A DNA stretch of 64,000 bases from Bacteroidales bacterium (GCA_900771365.1 CAAGNU010000113.1:1-64000), one strand, 5' to 3'; counted from the first letter of the stretch, positions 44,601 to 53,988 are shown. Notes: a model not told the origin generated them from the sequence alone. A program made the numbers and translations.

Positions 44601-47600
44601 GAAGGTATCTCTGAATATGGCGCAGCCACCTATTTCGACAACCTCGAAGTCAAGGAAGTCCCCTGCATCAAGAATGTTCCTTACTACAACGACTTCCAGA
44701 ATGCTGAAGTGAACATGGTGCCCCTCTGCTGGGATAACAGCGCTTCCACTTCTTCTTCCTTGAGCAGCAGTCCTCAGTACATCTGGGGCGTTTACAACTA
44801 TAATGGTAATAATATGATTCGCATGTACAATTATTTTGTAGAGTCTGGATATGCTACCATCAACACCAACCCCCTCATCCTTCCCAGTGATGACACTTGC
44901 GAACTCAAGTTCGACATCTCTCACCGCGCAAGCTGCAATCCTGCAGAGATCCTCATCTCCAACGATAATGGCGCAACCTACACCATGCTTGATGCTATTG
45001 GCCAGACAACGTCTTCCATCAATAAGGACAACCCCGGCACCTTCGTTCCTAAGACCTACAACTTGGCCAACTATGCTGGCGACACCATCATCATTCGTTT
45101 CAACGCAAATGCCAACTATGGTAGCGGTGCTATCTTCATTGATAATCTCGCAGTCCGTCCTACCAACAATTGCGCAGATCCCACCTCCGTGACCGCAACC
45201 ACAACAAGCGCCAATAGCGTATTGGTCTCCTGGACCGCAGGCGATCCTGCCCAGAACAACTTTGTTGTAGCATACGGCACAGGCAACAACCCCGACGACA
45301 TGGAAACCGTTACAGTTTCGGGCACCTCCGCAGTCATTTCCGGCCTCACTTTCGAGCAGACCTACAACTTCTTTGTTAAGGCTGTCTGCGACGAGTCTCA
45401 CGAAAGCTATTGGAGCCACTCCGCTTCCGCACATATTGGCTACTGCACTCCCACACCCTCCTCTGTTGACGGCCAGGGTATCACCCATGTTGCTTTCGGT
45501 AACGGCGATGAGACTGTAGATAACAGCCAGCGTCCTACCAGTGCTCCCTTCTATGGCAATTATTCCTCTCAGATTGGCGCAGTCAACGCATCTGACTATG
45601 CCAATATCGACATCACCTACTCTACTGGTTACACATACAGTACCATCATTTGGGTTGACTGGGACAACAGCCTGACCTTCGATGGCGACGAGGTCGTCTA
45701 TTTCGGCGAATCCTATTCTTCCAACCCCACTACGCTTAACGCCAGCTTCCTCGTTCCGGGAACCCAGGATACGGGATACTTCCGTATGCGTATCGCCGGC
45801 TCCGATAGTTATTACGACAACTACATCGGCAGCCTTGCTAGCGCAGCTACCGCCGACCCCTGTCCCTCAAGCAGCTACACCATCGTTCACGACTACACCC
45901 TCCACATCCTTCCCGAACCCACCTGCAAGAAACCCAACAACGTTGTTGCATCTAATGTCACAAACATCAGTGCTGACATCACTTGGTCGACACTCGATCC
46001 CACTGAGAACAACTTTGTTGTAGCCTACGGCACAGGTACGAACCCCGATGAGATGACCACAACTACAGCCACGACTAACAGTGCTACGATTACTGGTCTC
46101 AACAACGGTACCACCTACAACGTCTTCGTGAAAGCTGTCTGCAGCAGCGACGATGAAAGCGAATGGAGTGCCATGTGCACCTTTACAACCGACCTTTGCA
46201 GCGAAGAGAATCAGTGTTCCATCACTATCAGCATGGCTGATGAATATGGTGATGGCTGGAACGGCGGCTCCCTCGTCGTGATGGATGCTGTATCCAACAC
46301 CGCAATAGCCACCTTCGAACTCTCCGATGGTAATGAAGAAACCGACTCCGTGACCATCTGCAAAGGCAGATTCTACAGCCTCGTATGGCAGGAAGGCGAC
46401 TATGACAATGAAGTCAGCTTTGTCGTTTCCGATGCTAATGGCCAGGCCATATATTCCGTCATAGAACCCAGCGCAGGCCTTCTCACTACCTTCACCGGCT
46501 CCTGCCCCATTACCGACTCCAACGTCTATGTTGTGTATGCTGTGAACAACGCATGGATGGGTACCACCACTCCTGTTCCCGGACAGCACACCTATCAGGT
46601 TGGCGACATGCTCAACGCTACCGCTACCGCAAATGCTGGCTACAGCTTCGTCAACTGGACCATCAGCGCTGATGGCGTCGAAGACATCACCATCTCCGAC
46701 AACCCCATCAATACTATGATTCCCGACTATATGGCTGGCATGGACATCACTTGCATGGCCAACTTCGAGGTTGAGACCTTCGATGTCACAGTCCTCACCA
46801 ACGATGCCAATATGGGTACCGTCTCTGGCTCTGGCTCTTACAACAGCGGTGCTACCGCAACCATCGTTGCAACTCCCGCTGCTAACTGCCGCTTCGTTCA
46901 GTGGAGCGATGGCGACACCAACGCTACCCGCAACATCGTCGTTACTAGCGACACCACCCTCACCGCCACCTTCGACTACCAGCCTGTTTTGGTGACCTAT
47001 GCCATCAACAACGCATGGATGGGCTCTACTACTCCCGCTATCGGCCAGTACACCTACCATGTGGGCGACACCGTTTCTGCTACCGCTACTGCTAATGCTG
47101 GCTTCCGCTTCGTCAACTGGACCATCAGCAACGGCATTATCTCTAACACCAACGCAACCAACCCCGCTGAGATTGTCATTCCCGCAGCCTTTGCTGGCAT
47201 GAACATCACCATTACCGCTATCTTCGACAACGACCAGTTCACCATCACCGCTCTCTCCAACAACGACCTGCTGGGTACTGTCACGGGCTCTGGCGCTTAC
47301 AACAATGGCGCTACCGCAACCCTCGTTGCTACGCCTGCCGCTAACTGCCACTTCGTCCAATGGAACGATGGCGACACCAACGCTACCCGTACCGTCGTCG
47401 TTACTAGCGACAGTACCTTCACCGCCACCTTCGACTACAATCCCATCAATGTCGTCCTCGCCATCAACAATGCTTGGATGGGTACCACCACTCCTGCTCC
47501 TGGCGCATACACATTCCATGTGGGCGACACCGTCAGCGCTATGGCTGTGGCTAACCCCAACTACCACTTCGTCAACTGGAACATCAGCTACGGCACTTTG

Positions 47601-49313
47601 GCTGACACAACATCCATCAACCCCGCAGTCTTCCCTGTTCCCGCATTCATGGCTGGCATGAACTTCAGCGTTACCGCCAACTTCGCTCCCGACCAGTTCA
47701 ACATCGTTGCCGAAGCTAACAACGATGCCATGGGTACCGTCCTCGGCTCCGGTCTCTACGACTATGGCACCACTGCTACCATCTCTGCTGTTGCAAACCG
47801 CAACACCCACTTCGTTCAGTGGAGCGATGGCGACACCAATGCTATCCGCAACATCCTTGTCACCAGCGATAGCACCTTCACCGCCATCTTCGACTACGAC
47901 CCCATCACAATCACCCTTGCTACCAACAATAGCGCTATGGGTACCACCGCTCCCGTTCCTGGCGTTTACACCTATCTCGTAGACGACACCCTGAGAGCTT
48001 CCGCTATTGCCAGCACAGGCCACCTCTTCCAGTTCTGGACCATCAACTATGGCACCGGTATCGACATCGACACCCTCGTGTCCAATCCTATGGAGATGGT
48101 TCTCCGCAACCACTTAGCCGGCGAGAACATCCTTGTCACCGCTTGCTTCGTTGCCGAACAGCACACCATCACCGCTGTTCCTAACGATGCCAACATGGGT
48201 ACCGTTACTGGTGGCGGTGTCTATGGCTACGGTTCTTCCGTAACCCTGACCGCTACGCCTGCTGACAACGCATACTTCACCAACTGGAGTGACGGAGACA
48301 CCAACGCTATCCGCAACATCATCGTCACCAATGATGCCGCCTACGTTGCTATCTTCCATTACAATCCTGTCAACGTTACCCTCGCTGTCAACGATGCCGC
48401 TATGGGTACCACCACTCCCGCTCCCGGCATCTATGCCCAGCAGGTCGGCAACGTTATCAACGCTACCGCTACCGCCAACACTGGCTACCGCTTCACCAGC
48501 TGGACCATCACTGGCATGGGCGATACCACCATCAGCAACGTCAATCCTCTTGACGTGACCATCCTCCCCATAGCTGCTGGCAACGATGTCACCATCACCG
48601 CCAACTTCGAGGTTCATCCTCAGCACACCGTCACCCTCACCATCCCCGAAATCGGTGGCACAGCCACGGGCTCTGGCACCTACTATGAGGGCGAAATGGT
48701 CACCATCAACGCTATTGCCGACGACAACTTCATCTTCACAGGTTGGACCGACAATAATGGCGCTATCGTCTACACCAACAGCACCAACACCTTCGTTATG
48801 GGCACCAGCGATGTTGAGCTCACCGCTAACTTCGAATATCGTGAAGCAACACTCGACATCACCATCAATAATCCTGCTATGGGTTACATCCTCATCAATG
48901 GCGAGGCCACCACTCACTACGAAGGCCATATCAACGACCAAGTCGAAATCGTTGCTGTTGCTAACGACGGCTACCGCTTCGTAATGTGGAACCTCTCTGC
49001 TGACAGCAACAGCACCGAAGGCACCATCACCTACACCCTCGGTCACGCCGTTTGCGGTATCAACGCTCTCTTTGCTAAGAACCTCGACATCAACGACGCC
49101 AATGTTGACAACACTGTCATCTTCAGTGAAAACAACAACATCATTGTCCGTGGTGCCGAACAGCAGACCATCCGCGTCTTCGACGTTGTTGGCCGCCTCG
49201 TCGAACAGCGCAACAATGCCAACGCTGAAGAGACCATCCCGATGTCCAACACCGGTATCTACCTCGTCAAAGTTGGTGATGCTGCCGCTCGCCGCGTTGT
49301 GGTTCGCCGCTAA
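41646..49313 (+). CDS. giant T9SS surface protein with Fn3, cleaved-adhesin, GEVED and InlB-type repeat domains
   Basis: A 2555-residue exported multidomain protein, presumably surface-attached and adhesive. Signal peptide ends MSAQ (about 23). Five fibronectin type III domains start near residues 211, 460, 739, 1176 and 1427. MAM/cleaved-adhesin-like domains lie near 299-455, 832-1000 and 1010-1175. A GEVED domain is near 1267-1420 and a further beta domain (DEYGDGWNGGSLVV) near 1520. From about 1629 to 2477 there are alternating repeat units of the divergent InlB B-repeat type: a longer A unit (AMGTTTPAPG ... GYRFVNW) and a shorter B unit (ANMGTVTGSG ... HFVQWSDGDTNATR). The last 60 residues are a type A sorting domain (IRVFDVVGRLVEQ ... 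GIYLVKV). It is transcribed alone. Adhesin or matrix function is inferred from domains. Confidence 0.93.
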   Translation: MKAFLRCLMLIAAIAVPWAMSAQIPTETLIGSESSTTTDKYPVNDYYNYSLSETIIDASEIVDGAQTINSISLYYNYASPMTSKTNCTIYLQHTTKSTFSSSSDIEALSPDAVMVYTGSLNCAQGWNQFDFSNNFSYDGTSNLMVIIDDNSGDYDGSTYVFKTSSCSGYKTLFWYNDNVNPDLSNTSEFSSTQNYYQARCVMKLNGFQGTVSCPRVACISASNVSAYTATVSFTPGGNETAWIGTINPPLFGQSSIVLNDTIVNLMALTPTTDYTVSVSAICGAGDTSMPRSIDFRTTCAPYSIPFTENFDAMASNTTPECWTKVGPGTAAINSSTTYSHSGSMTLKFSGASTPDANIIALPQFSAPINTLELTLWTRPESFTNSSCGQFDVGYMTDLTDASTFVALDTYNYDEFSSVEERNVNFSNAPATAIMALRHRANSNSWYWFVDDIDVHTIPSCPKPATVSASTIDAHSGLVQWTPASSDQTNFVVAYGIGTDPTTMATVNATGTSTIISGLTALTNYNVFVKAVCGADDESLWSRMASFSTALDCGTGYELRDFTIGEGTSSSASYTFYASSTYPFAYNAAIFTAEEIGANNLFENNTINALRLHVGATGGTINNAHIYMANVDLDTYTGASDTTLFAEMEEVYSGNLECGANQWVTIPLTTPFTFDANRNLMVRFTHTSTSTAGVSFFYTNLVSDYRNIYGYRSSTGSTASATKSYNRPNIEFMACTEVPSCFPVQNVTANNVAISSADISWTLNDTTQNNFTIAYGTTNDVATMATATVTNDHVTLYNLTPNTTYYVTVRANCGSEEASIWHRLISFHTLCDIADSAIFFEDFDSYTDNTIPDCWDMGWFYQNPSSGVKTQPYLTSTTQKYGDAGRSMSLQDQGDGTLSYISTQCLPIDRANKYAVSLQVYRGNYSTMKPNEGIKIWASPSADDTTGATLLGYIHRQYTLEPAVEAIGWYQYEFVIPQSGNQYIFIEGISEYGAATYFDNLEVKEVPCIKNVPYYNDFQNAEVNMVPLCWDNSASTSSSLSSSPQYIWGVYNYNGNNMIRMYNYFVESGYATINTNPLILPSDDTCELKFDISHRASCNPAEILISNDNGATYTMLDAIGQTTSSINKDNPGTFVPKTYNLANYAGDTIIIRFNANANYGSGAIFIDNLAVRPTNNCADPTSVTATTTSANSVLVSWTAGDPAQNNFVVAYGTGNNPDDMETVTVSGTSAVISGLTFEQTYNFFVKAVCDESHESYWSHSASAHIGYCTPTPSSVDGQGITHVAFGNGDETVDNSQRPTSAPFYGNYSSQIGAVNASDYANIDITYSTGYTYSTIIWVDWDNSLTFDGDEVVYFGESYSSNPTTLNASFLVPGTQDTGYFRMRIAGSDSYYDNYIGSLASAATADPCPSSSYTIVHDYTLHILPEPTCKKPNNVVASNVTNISADITWSTLDPTENNFVVAYGTGTNPDEMTTTTATTNSATITGLNNGTTYNVFVKAVCSSDDESEWSAMCTFTTDLCSEENQCSITISMADEYGDGWNGGSLVVMDAVSNTAIATFELSDGNEETDSVTICKGRFYSLVWQEGDYDNEVSFVVSDANGQAIYSVIEPSAGLLTTFTGSCPITDSNVYVVYAVNNAWMGTTTPVPGQHTYQVGDMLNATATANAGYSFVNWTISADGVEDITISDNPINTMIPDYMAGMDITCMANFEVETFDVTVLTNDANMGTVSGSGSYNSGATATIVATPAANCRFVQWSDGDTNATRNIVVTSDTTLTATFDYQPVLVTYAINNAWMGSTTPAIGQYTYHVGDTVSATATANAGFRFVNWTISNGIISNTNATNPAEIVIPAAFAGMNITITAIFDNDQFTITALSNNDLLGTVTGSGAYNNGATATLVATPAANCHFVQWNDGDTNATRTVVVTSDSTFTATFDYNPINVVLAINNAWMGTTTPAPGAYTFHVGDTVSAMAVANPNYHFVNWNISYGTLADTTSINPAVFPVPAFMAGMNFSVTANFAPDQFNIVAEANNDAMGTVLGSGLYDYGTTATISAVANRNTHFVQWSDGDTNAIRNILVTSDSTFTAIFDYDPITITLATNNSAMGTTAPVPGVYTYLVDDTLRASAIASTGHLFQFWTINYGTGIDIDTLVSNPMEMVLRNHLAGENILVTACFVAEQHTITAVPNDANMGTVTGGGVYGYGSSVTLTATPADNAYFTNWSDGDTNAIRNIIVTNDAAYVAIFHYNPVNVTLAVNDAAMGTTTPAPGIYAQQVGNVINATATANTGYRFTSWTITGMGDTTISNVNPLDVTILPIAAGNDVTITANFEVHPQHTVTLTIPEIGGTATGSGTYYEGEMVTINAIADDNFIFTGWTDNNGAIVYTNSTNTFVMGTSDVELTANFEYREATLDITINNPAMGYILINGEATTHYEGHINDQVEIVAVANDGYRFVMWNLSADSNSTEGTITYTLGHAVCGINALFAKNLDINDANVDNTVIFSENNNIIVRGAEQQTIRVFDVVGRLVEQRNNANAEETIPMSNTGIYLVKVGDAAARRVVVRR
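46523..49075 (+). repeat. alternating A/B coding repeats, period about 460 bp
   Basis: The marker word of the A unit (NNAWMG/NDAAMG) recurs at 46546, 47008, 47465, 47925, 48391 and 48869, spaced 462, 457, 460, 466 and 478 bases. A B unit lies between each pair. Units are diverged at DNA level but share long identical words near gcgacaccaacgctacccg. Confidence 0.85.
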
Positions 49314-49348
49314 TCCTCCAAGCGTCTAACGCTACACTATCATCATAC

Positions 49349-49384
49349 GAAGTGCTCCTTCCCACGAAGGGGCACTTCTTTTTT
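49349..49384 (+). terminator. terminator after the giant gene
   Basis: GAAGTGC-TCC-TTC-CCAC-GAA-GGG-GCACTTC followed by TTTTTT. Confidence 0.92.
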
Positions 49385-49418
49385 ATGGCACTACTGCTCA
49401 TGTGTCAAAAAAAAATCG

Positions 49419-49428
49419 TATCTTTGCA
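49419..49428 (+). promoter_or_regulatory. -7 promoter box
   Basis: TATCTTTGCA after AAAAAAAAATCG. The same aaaaaatcgta-ctttgca arrangement recurs at 50981 and 53979. Confidence 0.7.
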
Positions 49429-49449
49429 AAATATTTTATACATCATAAT

Positions 49450-50949
49450 ATGCGCCGTTTCGCTATTTTCCTCGTCCTCTTCACCCTAATTGGTGGGACT
49501 TTCCGCTGTACAGCCCAGCCGGAGACTTCCCCACAGCCTCTTGCCGCCATGCTTAAAAACGCACCTGACGACACCTCGCGTTTCTGGATTCTCCATCAAG
49601 CCCATACGCAGGCCCTTGCCACCCATGAGACCCTCTCCTACCAAGGTATCGACACCATCCGTCTCGCCATCCCGCAAAACGCCCCATCCATCCCCATCGG
49701 TGACAACAACGATTTCCACCACGTCGTCATCCTTGTCACCAACAACGCCCACGGCATGTTCCTCTTCAGCCATATCTGCCCTTTGGAAGAAATCCCCGTC
49801 CCTGACATTCAGACTCTCAACCGCGCCATAGACTCTGGCAACTATGCCCATACCCCTCTTGCCGACGATTCGTGGCTTATCGAAATCACAGACTCCACCC
49901 CCTGGATAGGCCAGCGTGCCGGCCATGCCTACGGCCATTTCCGCAAAGAGCTCTTCCTCCTGCATGATGGCCGCAGCGTCCAGCGTCCAGCCATGCCTTT
50001 CAGCGGCAGCACCTCCGTCCCACATCTGCGTGGCCGCCGTCTAAATGGCGACACCTCCTTTGTCTTTCAAAACATCACCCTCGTCCGAGACAGCTCCTCC
50101 ACCTGCCGTACCTATCTGCTCGATGCCGAAAATATATGCCATGCCATCCTCCGCGATATCTCCGTCCTAACTCCGCCCAACAACTTCGTCGAAGACTGCG
50201 CCATCAAAGTCTATAACTGCGCAGACCTGCTCTTAGACTCCCTCTCCATCCTCGGATCATACTCACGTCACGACCATTCCGGCTACGGCATCCTCCTCGA
50301 TAATATCCATCTTACCCATGTCCGCCGACTCTATGCCCGCACCCCCTGGGGGGTCTTCGGCACCAACAACCTCCACACCACCCTTATCGAGGACAGCGAT
50401 TTCGACCGTTTCGACATCCACTGCTATGGTCGCGACGTCACCTTCCTACGCTGCCGCCAGCAAGACAGCTACAACCAGTTCTCATCCCTCCACGGCACCC
50501 TTTTCTTCGACAGCTGCACGTTTTCAAACTTCACACCCGTGCTGATAGAAGACTCCTACAACGCCTACCCCCATTTCCAAATCCTCATGCGCAACTGCAC
50601 CTGGTCGCTCACCCCAGAGCGCCACGTCTTCCTCTCTGCTGGCCAGTTGAACAATCTCCCCGCCATCCGTCCCGAACTCTCCGAAAAATGCCTCCCCGAC
50701 ATCCGTCTCATCAATCTTACAATCCTTTCGCCCAGCGGTTTGCGTCCCATCCTCATCCATTATGGCGGACGCCCGAACCGTCAGCCCATACACGGTCTCT
50801 CCGAGATTTTCATCAGCCATACCGCCTCCCCCGCCAACCTCTCATTCAGCCTTTCCGACCAGCACCTACAGCTCCTCAGCCCTGCCAATATCGTCATCCT
50901 AAACCACTCATCAAACACCCTTTTAGAAAAGAAAATCTCACATTTCTAA
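49450..50949 (+). CDS. secreted right-handed beta-helix protein
   Basis: A 499-residue exported protein (signal MRRFAIFLVLFTLIGGTFRCTAQ; the Cys is just before the likely cleavage, so it is more probably a Sec-cleaved protein than a lipoprotein). Residues about 190-420 show parallel beta-helix coils: FQNITLVRDS, AILRDISVL, LLLDSLSILGS, DNIHLTHVRRLYA, TLIEDSDFDRF and LFFDSCTFSN. Such solenoids occur in polysaccharide lyases and surface proteins; catalytic residues are not identifiable. No T9SS domain is seen. The ATG at 49450 is chosen because the longer frame crosses the promoter. Confidence 0.78.
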   Translation: MRRFAIFLVLFTLIGGTFRCTAQPETSPQPLAAMLKNAPDDTSRFWILHQAHTQALATHETLSYQGIDTIRLAIPQNAPSIPIGDNNDFHHVVILVTNNAHGMFLFSHICPLEEIPVPDIQTLNRAIDSGNYAHTPLADDSWLIEITDSTPWIGQRAGHAYGHFRKELFLLHDGRSVQRPAMPFSGSTSVPHLRGRRLNGDTSFVFQNITLVRDSSSTCRTYLLDAENICHAILRDISVLTPPNNFVEDCAIKVYNCADLLLDSLSILGSYSRHDHSGYGILLDNIHLTHVRRLYARTPWGVFGTNNLHTTLIEDSDFDRFDIHCYGRDVTFLRCRQQDSYNQFSSLHGTLFFDSCTFSNFTPVLIEDSYNAYPHFQILMRNCTWSLTPERHVFLSAGQLNNLPAIRPELSEKCLPDIRLINLTILSPSGLRPILIHYGGRPNRQPIHGLSEIFISHTASPANLSFSLSDQHLQLLSPANIVILNHSSNTLLEKKISHF

Positions 50950-50980
50950 CACTTTTTCCTACTATTTCCAAAAAAAATCG

Positions 50981-50990
50981 TAACTTTGCA
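50981..50990 (+). promoter_or_regulatory. -7 promoter box
   Basis: TAACTTTGCA after AAAAAAAATCG, 59 bases before the ATG at 51050. Confidence 0.65.
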
Positions 50991-51049
50991 AAATAATTTC
51001 AATATATTGCATACAAAATAACAAATAACAAATAAACACCTTAAGTACC

Positions 51050-52384
51050 ATGAAAAAGATTGTTTTAATGCTGGCACTTCTTGTAGCAACGCTGACTGTT
51101 TCAGCCGAGAACATCCTTTATTTCACCTACAGCCAGGCTTCCCGCACCGTCCCGTTCCTCAACAATCAGAACGAGCTGATGATCTATTGCGGCTATGCCG
51201 ACGAGCTCCCCACCTACGTCCTCGTCAACGAGGTCTGGGCCGAGCAAATCTCCTCTTCTTTCTATGAAATATGGCTCTATGGCTTCGATGCCTACACTGG
51301 CGAAGAGGTCTATATGCCCATCGACCTTGGCTGCATCTGGCTCATGAACCGTGGCAATATCTATAGTGCCGCCCAAGCCCTCCGTTTCCGTAGCACCCAT
51401 GCCCGTCCCACATTCGTCTGGGCCATGCCTCCCTACAACCCCTTTGTGCGCTACGTCCGCCCAACCACCTACTACTACACCTACCACTACGACGTGCACC
51501 GTCCCGGCTGGCGCTACGACCTCTACCCCACCATGCACTACCACCCCTACTACCTCCGCCGCCCGGCCATGCCTGCCCCCATGCCGCCTAGGCCCTACAC
51601 CCCTGGCCGCGAATATCCTGGCTACCATGTCAATAACAACGGCACCTACACCTACACCAGCCAGCCCCTCTTAGGCAACATCACGGCTTGCCGGTCTCAG
51701 GTCACCGTCCAGAACAACCCCACCAACCGTAGCGGCAACACCATCACCTCCAACCGTGGCAACAACACCATCACCACCACCGATCGCTCCACGGGCCGCT
51801 CCACTACCACAACCGCTCCTACCCGCAACTCTGGCAACAGCCGTGTCGTATCCGACAACGACAACAGCCGCAACTCTGGCAACAGCCGTGTCGTATCCGA
51901 CGACAACAGCCGCAACTCCGGCAACAGCCGTGTCGTATCCGACGACAACAGCCGCAACTCCGGCAACAGCCGTGTCGTATCCAGCGACAACAACAACTCC
52001 GGCAACAGCCGTGTCGTATCCGGCGACAACAGCCGCAACTCCGGCAACAGCCGTGTCGTATCCGGCGACAACAGCCGCACACCCAGCAGCAACCGTAGCG
52101 ACGTAAGCAGCACAAGTTCAAACCGCAACTCTGGCGTCTCCACCAGCAGCAGCGACAACAACAGTACCTCCACCAAGCGCAGCAGCACTTCCACCAAGCG
52201 CAGCTCCGACACCAAAAGCAGCACCACCAGCACTTCCAACAAACGCAGCAGTGCCTCCACCTCCCGTAGCGGCGGCTCCGACAACTCTGGCAGCAGACTC
52301 GAAAGCTCCTCCGACAACAGCTCCCGCAGCGCCACCTCCCGCACAAGCAGCACCACCTCTCGTAGTGGCAGCACCCGTCAGTAA
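51050..52384 (+). CDS. secreted protein with Ser/Asn/Arg-rich tandem repeats
   Basis: A 444-residue exported protein. Signal peptide ends TVSAE (about 19). The N-terminal half (about 20-135) looks like a folded beta domain (ENILYFTYSQASRTVPF). Then comes a Tyr/Pro/His/Arg-rich tract (about 136-200), and the last 220 residues are low-complexity Ser/Asn/Thr/Arg with six units of NSGNSRVVSxDNSR. The low-complexity tail resembles natively unfolded, possibly glycosylated or matrix-binding segments. No sorting domain or anchor is seen. The gene precedes the nucleoside phosphorylase by 28 bases and may be co-transcribed. Confidence 0.75.
   Translation: MKKIVLMLALLVATLTVSAENILYFTYSQASRTVPFLNNQNELMIYCGYADELPTYVLVNEVWAEQISSSFYEIWLYGFDAYTGEEVYMPIDLGCIWLMNRGNIYSAAQALRFRSTHARPTFVWAMPPYNPFVRYVRPTTYYYTYHYDVHRPGWRYDLYPTMHYHPYYLRRPAMPAPMPPRPYTPGREYPGYHVNNNGTYTYTSQPLLGNITACRSQVTVQNNPTNRSGNTITSNRGNNTITTTDRSTGRSTTTTAPTRNSGNSRVVSDNDNSRNSGNSRVVSDDNSRNSGNSRVVSDDNSRNSGNSRVVSSDNNNSGNSRVVSGDNSRNSGNSRVVSGDNSRTPSSNRSDVSSTSSNRNSGVSTSSSDNNSTSTKRSSTSTKRSSDTKSSTTSTSNKRSSASTSRSGGSDNSGSRLESSSDNSSRSATSRTSSTTSRSGSTRQ
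51833..52084 (+). repeat. coding tandem repeat, about 42 bp
   Basis: ggcaacagccgtgtcgtatc begins at 51833, 51878, 51920, 51962, 52001 and 52043 (spacing 45, 42, 42, 39 and 42 bases). All differences keep the frame, so the number of units can vary without breaking the gene. Confidence 0.85.
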
Positions 52385-52412
52385 TCTATCACCCTGCAAT
52401 TAATTAGATAAT

Positions 52413-53285
52413 ATGTCTATAAAATCAAGCGAATTGGTATTGGCTCCCGATGGGAGCCTTTACCATATCCACCTCACTGGTGAGAATCTTGCCGACAACA
52501 TCCTCCTCGTCGGCGACCCCGATCGTGTCAACATGTTCAAAGACATCTTCGACACCATAGAGCACGAGTCGCAGAATCGCGAGCTCCATGCCCTCACAGG
52601 CCGCTACCACGGCACCCGCTTCACAGCCCTCTCCACTGGCATGGGCTGCGACAATATCGACATCGTGGCCACCGAACTCGATGCCGCCGTCAACTTCGAC
52701 CTTGCCACCCGCGAGCCCCTTGCCCGTCACCGTGCCCTCCGCATGGTCCGTATCGGCACCAGCGGCTCCCTGCAGGCCGACATCGACTGCGGCAGCCTCG
52801 TAGCCTCCCGCTACGCCATCGGCCTCGACGGCCTCCTCAACTACTATCAGCACGCCCCCCAAGGCTTCGACCCCGACATGGAGCAGGCCTTCGCCCGCCA
52901 CATGCAGCTCTCCCCGCGCCTTGCCGCCCCCTACTGCGTCCATGGCAGCCAGAAACTCTTAGCCCAAGTCGCCGACGGCATGACCCACGGCATCACCGTC
53001 ACAGTCCCAGGCTTCTACGGCCCACAAGGCCGCGACATTCGCCTCGCCCCGAGCATCGACAGCCTTAACGAGAAACTCGCCGCCTTCTCCTGGAACGGCA
53101 CCCCCGTCACCAACCTCGAAATGGAGACCTCCGCCATCTACGGCTTCGCCAACGCCCTCGGCCACGAGGCCCTCACCGTCTGCCTCATCATCGCCAACCG
53201 CCCCTGCGGCACCTTCCTCAACGACTACCACCCCCAGATGCGCCAAACCATCGGCACCGTCATGGAACGCCTGGCAGCCATATAA
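52413..53285 (+). CDS. nucleoside phosphorylase (uridine phosphorylase family)
   Basis: A 290-residue NP-I family enzyme splitting a nucleoside with phosphate in salvage. Motifs: phosphate-binding GDPDRV (about 35-40), RIGTSGSLQ near 113-121, and the ribose/base loop with NLEMETSAIYGFANALGHEA. The arrangement is closest to uridine phosphorylase, though substrate choice between uridine and purines is not certain. The coding strand is extremely rich in C-ending codons. No signal peptide. Confidence 0.9.
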   Translation: MSIKSSELVLAPDGSLYHIHLTGENLADNILLVGDPDRVNMFKDIFDTIEHESQNRELHALTGRYHGTRFTALSTGMGCDNIDIVATELDAAVNFDLATREPLARHRALRMVRIGTSGSLQADIDCGSLVASRYAIGLDGLLNYYQHAPQGFDPDMEQAFARHMQLSPRLAAPYCVHGSQKLLAQVADGMTHGITVTVPGFYGPQGRDIRLAPSIDSLNEKLAAFSWNGTPVTNLEMETSAIYGFANALGHEALTVCLIIANRPCGTFLNDYHPQMRQTIGTVMERLAAI

Positions 53286-53360
53286 TCAAGAATCGCCTAC
53301 CCATCTAAAAACCATTCAATCCATAAAAAAAACTATTAACCCGACAAAACATCTCATCCA

Positions 53361-53819
53361 ATGAAAAAACTATCCATCCTCCTCCTCTTTGCCCTCGCAG
53401 CCCTCGGAGCATCCGCACAAGTCCAGCCCGACTACATCCCCGAGCAGCTCGGCCGCGACAGCCACCACATCATCCAGGCCATCGGCGCCTTCGTCGGCAA
53501 CGAACGGGCTGAAAGCCAGTCATTCGACATCACCTACATGCCTGCTGGCAATGGGGTCGAGGGCGTCATGATTATCAACACCGCCGACTATCGCTGCACC
53601 TTCAAGCTCGACAAAGACTACGACCTCTGCTATGAGCTCACCATCGACATCCGTTCCAAGGACTTCCTCGAAACCTTCTACACACTCTTCGCCACCTACC
53701 GCACCGAGAACCTCGACGACCACCGCCTCATGCACTTCGGCAACGAGAAACTCATCGTCACCGAGAATCCCTCCACCACCTCCAAGTACCGCTCCTTCCG
53801 CTTCACCATCGACGAATAA
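53361..53819 (+). CDS. small secreted protein, unknown function
   Basis: A 152-residue exported protein (signal MKKLSILLLFALAALGASAQ). The mature part (about 130 residues) is a mixed alpha/beta domain with no recognised motif, and appears single-domain and soluble. It follows the phosphorylase by 75 bases and ends in a strong terminator. Confidence 0.77.
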   Translation: MKKLSILLLFALAALGASAQVQPDYIPEQLGRDSHHIIQAIGAFVGNERAESQSFDITYMPAGNGVEGVMIINTADYRCTFKLDKDYDLCYELTIDIRSKDFLETFYTLFATYRTENLDDHRLMHFGNEKLIVTENPSTTSKYRSFRFTIDE

Positions 53820-53835
53820 AGTCGCACTCCCATAC

Positions 53836-53877
53836 CAGTCCGCCCCTCCCCATGCGAGAGAGGCGGACTGATTTTTT
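53836..53877 (+). terminator. terminator after small secreted protein gene
   Basis: CAGTCCGCC (53836-53844) pairs with GGCGGACTG (53862-53870), then ATTTTTT. Confidence 0.9.
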
Positions 53878-53978
53878 CCCCCACCGAAAGAGCCACCCTC
53901 TGCCCCCTCCCGACACACAAAAAGCAGCCATTCCAGCACCTTTTTTAACAAAAAACACAATATATCAAAAAAAAATCG

Positions 53979-53988
53979 TATCTTTGCA
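53979..53988 (+). promoter_or_regulatory. -7 promoter box of typA
   Basis: TATCTTTGCA after AAAAAAAAATCG, 25 bases before the ATG. Confidence 0.72.

Noticed and set aside
45867..48113. 748-codon open frame opposite the giant repeat protein
   Set aside because: Antisense image of the A/B repeats; Gly/Val/Asp-rich low complexity.
51833..52084. Direct repeats resembling a CRISPR array
   Set aside because: Repeats are in frame within a coding sequence, spacing is 39-45 bp with no unique spacers, and no cas genes are near.
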